This document shows, piece by piece, positions 61,726 through 64,000 of a stretch of DNA of 64,000 nucleotides (position 1 is its first letter; every line of letters begins with the position of its first letter). Made by a program: the position numbers and the translations under genes. A model generated the notes under the pieces. That model was not told the origin of the DNA and did no database searches. It saw nothing but the letters and a program-made list of their open reading frames with translations. The stretch is from Palsa-343 sp036269135 (lineage in GTDB: Bacteria; Acidobacteriota; Terriglobia; Terriglobales; Acidobacteriaceae). Where the stretch lies: positions 186,001-250,000 of the forward strand of contig DATASQ010000050.1 in NCBI GenBank assembly GCA_036269135.1. Reading direction: 5' to 3'.

Positions 61726-63198
61726 ATGTTTCGTCGCGTCAGCACTTCCTTTTATCGCACCGCCGCCTGGCGCCTTGCCCTGCGCAGCACCCTCGTGTTT
61801 GCCGTTGGCAGCGCCGCCATTTTCTGGGTGATGTACATCATGGTGGCGCGCACGGTGCGCGAGCGCGGAGATTCGTGGCTGATGGGGGAAAGCGAAACCC
61901 TCCGCCAGGTGGCGCTGACCACGCCCCGCGACGCGCTTTACGACCGCATCGTTGAGGAAGTAGCCGAGCTGGCCACTCAGGAACTCTCCTGGGGCAGCCA
62001 TGGCCAGCATGTCAGCGGCAACACGGTCTTTTTCGCTCTGACCGGCGACCCGACGCACCCGCCGCTGTGGGTGGGTCCTGACGAGAGCCGAGAATTCCTG
62101 GACGCGCTGCAGGCCGCCGGGATTCCGCCGCGCAGCCCGGTCTCGCTCCACGTGCCGGGATGGAACGTGCCATTCCGCGTCGTCTCGGTCGGGATGGGTC
62201 CCGGACGGGGCCGGCTGTATCTCGGGCTGCTGGACTCCGGAGCCATCGCGCTGCTGCGGCGGCTGCTGGTCCGCTTCTTTCTGGGCTGGCTGCTGATGGT
62301 GGCCCTGGGCTTCCTGGCGACCCTGTTCGGCCTCCGCCGCATGCTCAAGCGCGTGGATGCCATCACCGGCGCCGCCGCCAGCATCCGCACCGGCGATCTG
62401 AGCACCCGGGTGCCGGCCGGCCCGCAGCAGGATGAAGTCGCGCGGCTGGCGCGTACCTTTAACAACATGCTCGACCGCATCTCGGCGTCGGTGAACCAGC
62501 TGCGCACGCTGACCGATTCCGTGGCCCACGATCTCAAGAGTCCCATTACCTCGGTCCGCGGCAGCCTGGAAATCGCGTTGTCGCTCGAGGATCGCAACCA
62601 GGCAGCCGAGCTGGTGGCCAGTGCGATCGAGCACCTGGATCGCCTCTCCGCGGTCATCACCACCTCGCTCGATGTGGCCGAGGCCGACGGGGGCGCCCTG
62701 CGCCTGCATCGCGAACCTGCCAACCTCAGCGAGCTGGTGAACCGGGTGGCGGAACTCTACGCTCCCGCTTTCGTTGATCGCCAGCAGCGCCTGGCCATCT
62801 CCGCATCCACGGCCGCGCCGGTCTCGGCCGATGTGACGCTCTGCAACCGCATGCTTTCCAACCTGATGGAGAATGAGCTGCGCTACGCAGGCCCCGGCGC
62901 CCGCGTTTCCTTCGATGTCTCCGCCGAAAACGGCATCGCCCGCATCACACTGGAAGACGACGGCCCGGGATTCGCCCCTGACCTGCTGCCCCGCGTCTTC
63001 CAGCGTTTCGTCAAAGGAGGCGATTCGGAGGGACATGGACTGGGTCTCGCATTCGTCAGCGCGGTGGCCGTCGTGCATGGGGGGCGCGCCATGGCACGCA
63101 ATCGCACGCAGGGAGGCGCTCAGATCGTCGTGGAGATTCCGCTGGCCTCGGACGAGGCCGAATCATATTCGTCGCACAATCGCCTTACATCTCTGTAA
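61726..63198 (+). CDS. Sensor histidine kinase
   Basis: A 490-residue membrane kinase. Two helices (about 24-41 and 183-204) flank a periplasmic sensor of about 140 residues; then HAMP (RRMLKRVDAITGAAASIRTGD), a HisKA domain with phospho-His H268 (SVAHDLKSP), and the ATPase with N box (LMENELRYA), G1 (DDGPGF) and G2 (GHGLGLAFV). Partner of the regulator nine bases upstream. The periplasmic domain is not recognisable, so its ligand is unknown. Confidence 0.93.
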   Translation: MFRRVSTSFYRTAAWRLALRSTLVFAVGSAAIFWVMYIMVARTVRERGDSWLMGESETLRQVALTTPRDALYDRIVEEVAELATQELSWGSHGQHVSGNTVFFALTGDPTHPPLWVGPDESREFLDALQAAGIPPRSPVSLHVPGWNVPFRVVSVGMGPGRGRLYLGLLDSGAIALLRRLLVRFFLGWLLMVALGFLATLFGLRRMLKRVDAITGAAASIRTGDLSTRVPAGPQQDEVARLARTFNNMLDRISASVNQLRTLTDSVAHDLKSPITSVRGSLEIALSLEDRNQAAELVASAIEHLDRLSAVITTSLDVAEADGGALRLHREPANLSELVNRVAELYAPAFVDRQQRLAISASTAAPVSADVTLCNRMLSNLMENELRYAGPGARVSFDVSAENGIARITLEDDGPGFAPDLLPRVFQRFVKGGDSEGHGLGLAFVSAVAVVHGGRAMARNRTQGGAQIVVEIPLASDEAESYSSHNRLTSL

Positions 63199-63312
63199 CT
63201 CCTGGCAACTTCAGCCTTCAAACTCCGTCCAATGGAAAAGCAAAGCCACTGAACCTCGTCCCTCCCCGCTTCGGTCAGCGGTGGGAACATCGATCGATCC
63301 AAAGAGAGCTGC

Positions 63313-64000
63313 ATGCACATACTTGCTACTTCCACGGCGTTTCCGCCGCACTACTACAGCCAGCGCCAGGTCGTCGACGCCCTGCTGGCTTACTGGGGAC
63401 ACGACGCAAAGATCGGCGCCGTCCTCGAACGGCTCCACATGCGCACGGGTGTGGACGGACGCTACTTTTCGCGGACGCTCGATCAGTACGCTGCTCTGGA
63501 TACGTGGGGCAAATCCAACGACGTGTTTATCGAGGTGGCCCAGGAACTCGGCGAGCGGGCGATCGACTGTGCCCTGAAGATGGCGCGCCTCCGCCGTGAG
63601 GACATCGGCGCCATCTTCTTTGTCACCGTCACCGGCGTTGCCAGCCCATCGATTGACGCGCGCCTGGTCAACCGCATGGGCCTTTCGCCGCACATCCGCC
63701 GCAATCCCCTCTTCGGCCTCGGCTGCGTCGCCGGCGCTGCCGGCCTTACCCGCGCCGCCGATTATGTCCGCGCCTATCCCGATCAGGTCGCCGTGCTGCT
63801 CTCGGTCGAGCTTTGCTCGCTCACCTGGCAGCGGGACGACATTTCCGTAGCCAACCTTATCTCGTCGGGACTCTTCGGGGACGGCGCCGCCGCTGTTCTG
63901 ATCGGCGGCGACAAGGTTCCGCGCCGCGGGCCGCGCATTCTCGCCAGCCACAACGTTTTCTATCCGAATACCGAAGACGTGATGGGCTGGAACATCTCCG
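63313..64000 (+). CDS. Type III polyketide synthase (start of gene)
   Basis: The first 229 residues of a chalcone/stilbene-synthase-like enzyme that makes alkylresorcinols, alkylpyrones or similar from fatty-acyl and malonyl-CoA. It starts MHILATSTAFPPHYYSQRQV and contains the catalytic Cys C138 in GLGCVAGAAG, with TVTGVASPSID and VELCSLTWQ blocks; the catalytic His and Asn are beyond the edge. AAGAGAG precedes the ATG. The gene begins 115 bases after the sensor kinase stop and may be controlled by that system. No stop within the window. Confidence 0.9.
   Translation, partial: MHILATSTAFPPHYYSQRQVVDALLAYWGHDAKIGAVLERLHMRTGVDGRYFSRTLDQYAALDTWGKSNDVFIEVAQELGERAIDCALKMARLRREDIGAIFFVTVTGVASPSIDARLVNRMGLSPHIRRNPLFGLGCVAGAAGLTRAADYVRAYPDQVAVLLSVELCSLTWQRDDISVANLISSGLFGDGAAAVLIGGDKVPRRGPRILASHNVFYPNTEDVMGWNIS

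Overview
The window looks like a chromosomal segment of a member of Acidobacteriota (Acidobacteriaceae-like). It is GC-rich with strong G/C bias at third codon positions. It carries an ADOP-type 'duplicated orphan permease', a family concentrated in Acidobacteria. Other genes that fit this lineage are split glycine decarboxylase subunits, a diheme b558-type succinate dehydrogenase, Tat-exported Gfo/Idh/MocA and TIM-barrel proteins, and many hypothetical membrane proteins. No rRNA, tRNA or CRISPR array was seen. Functions are read from motifs and family knowledge; no database search was run.

Layout. 0-3.5 kb: the end of an unknown gene, a structured intergenic stretch, a membrane diguanylate cyclase and an acidic small protein. 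3.5-12.5 kb: core metabolism, with recJ, a phosphoketolase/acetate kinase pair overlapping by 13 bases, and sdhCAB. 12.6-17 kb: a secreted M19 dipeptidase facing an M23 endopeptidase-like protein with one catalytic His changed, a small double-Cys-motif protein, a small membrane protein and an unpaired scoB. 17-19.1 kb: an AT-richer, horizontally acquired-looking island with two genes overlapping by ATGA, a TcmP-like protein and a Gp37/Gp68 (DUF5131) protein. This is the best candidate for a poorly described system. 19.3-33.6 kb: accessory genes (VOC protein, duplicated DoxX-like membrane protein, Tat-exported sugar-related pair, two polysaccharide deacetylases, ferritin-like protein, class II aldolase, radical SAM protein, orphan sugar-binding lipoprotein, ADOP permease, deoxynucleoside kinase). 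33.6-37.6 kb: a GT39-like glycosyltransferase and two MFS transporters. 37.6-43.4 kb: a GlmS-like SIS isomerase/deaminase and the glycine cleavage operon gcvT-gcvH-gcvPA-gcvPB. 43.5-48.3 kb: a frameshifted CPBP protease, a GH27 alpha-galactosidase and a compact 2-oxoglutarate dehydrogenase E1 behind a leader with a clear terminator hairpin. 48.5-53.8 kb: an L-arabinose-type operon (FucI/AraA-like isomerase, small membrane protein, SSS symporter, AraD) with a LacI-like operator in its promoter, divergent from a LacI-family protein that lacks the helix-turn-helix. 53.8-64 kb: PASTA protein, OsmC, CDF exporter, UbiE/MenG, folD, a TonB-dependent receptor, an OmpR/HATPase two-component pair and the start of a type III polyketide synthase.

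How the genes fit together: arabinose isomerised and epimerised by the 48-53 kb operon would reach xylulose-5-phosphate, which the phosphoketolase and acetate kinase at 5-9 kb convert to glyceraldehyde-3-phosphate, acetate and ATP. Succinate dehydrogenase, 2-oxoglutarate dehydrogenase E1 and MenG serve the TCA cycle and a menaquinone respiratory chain. The glycine cleavage genes and folD feed one-carbon metabolism. Two short repeat families recur between genes; one of them supplies the stop codons of two convergent genes.
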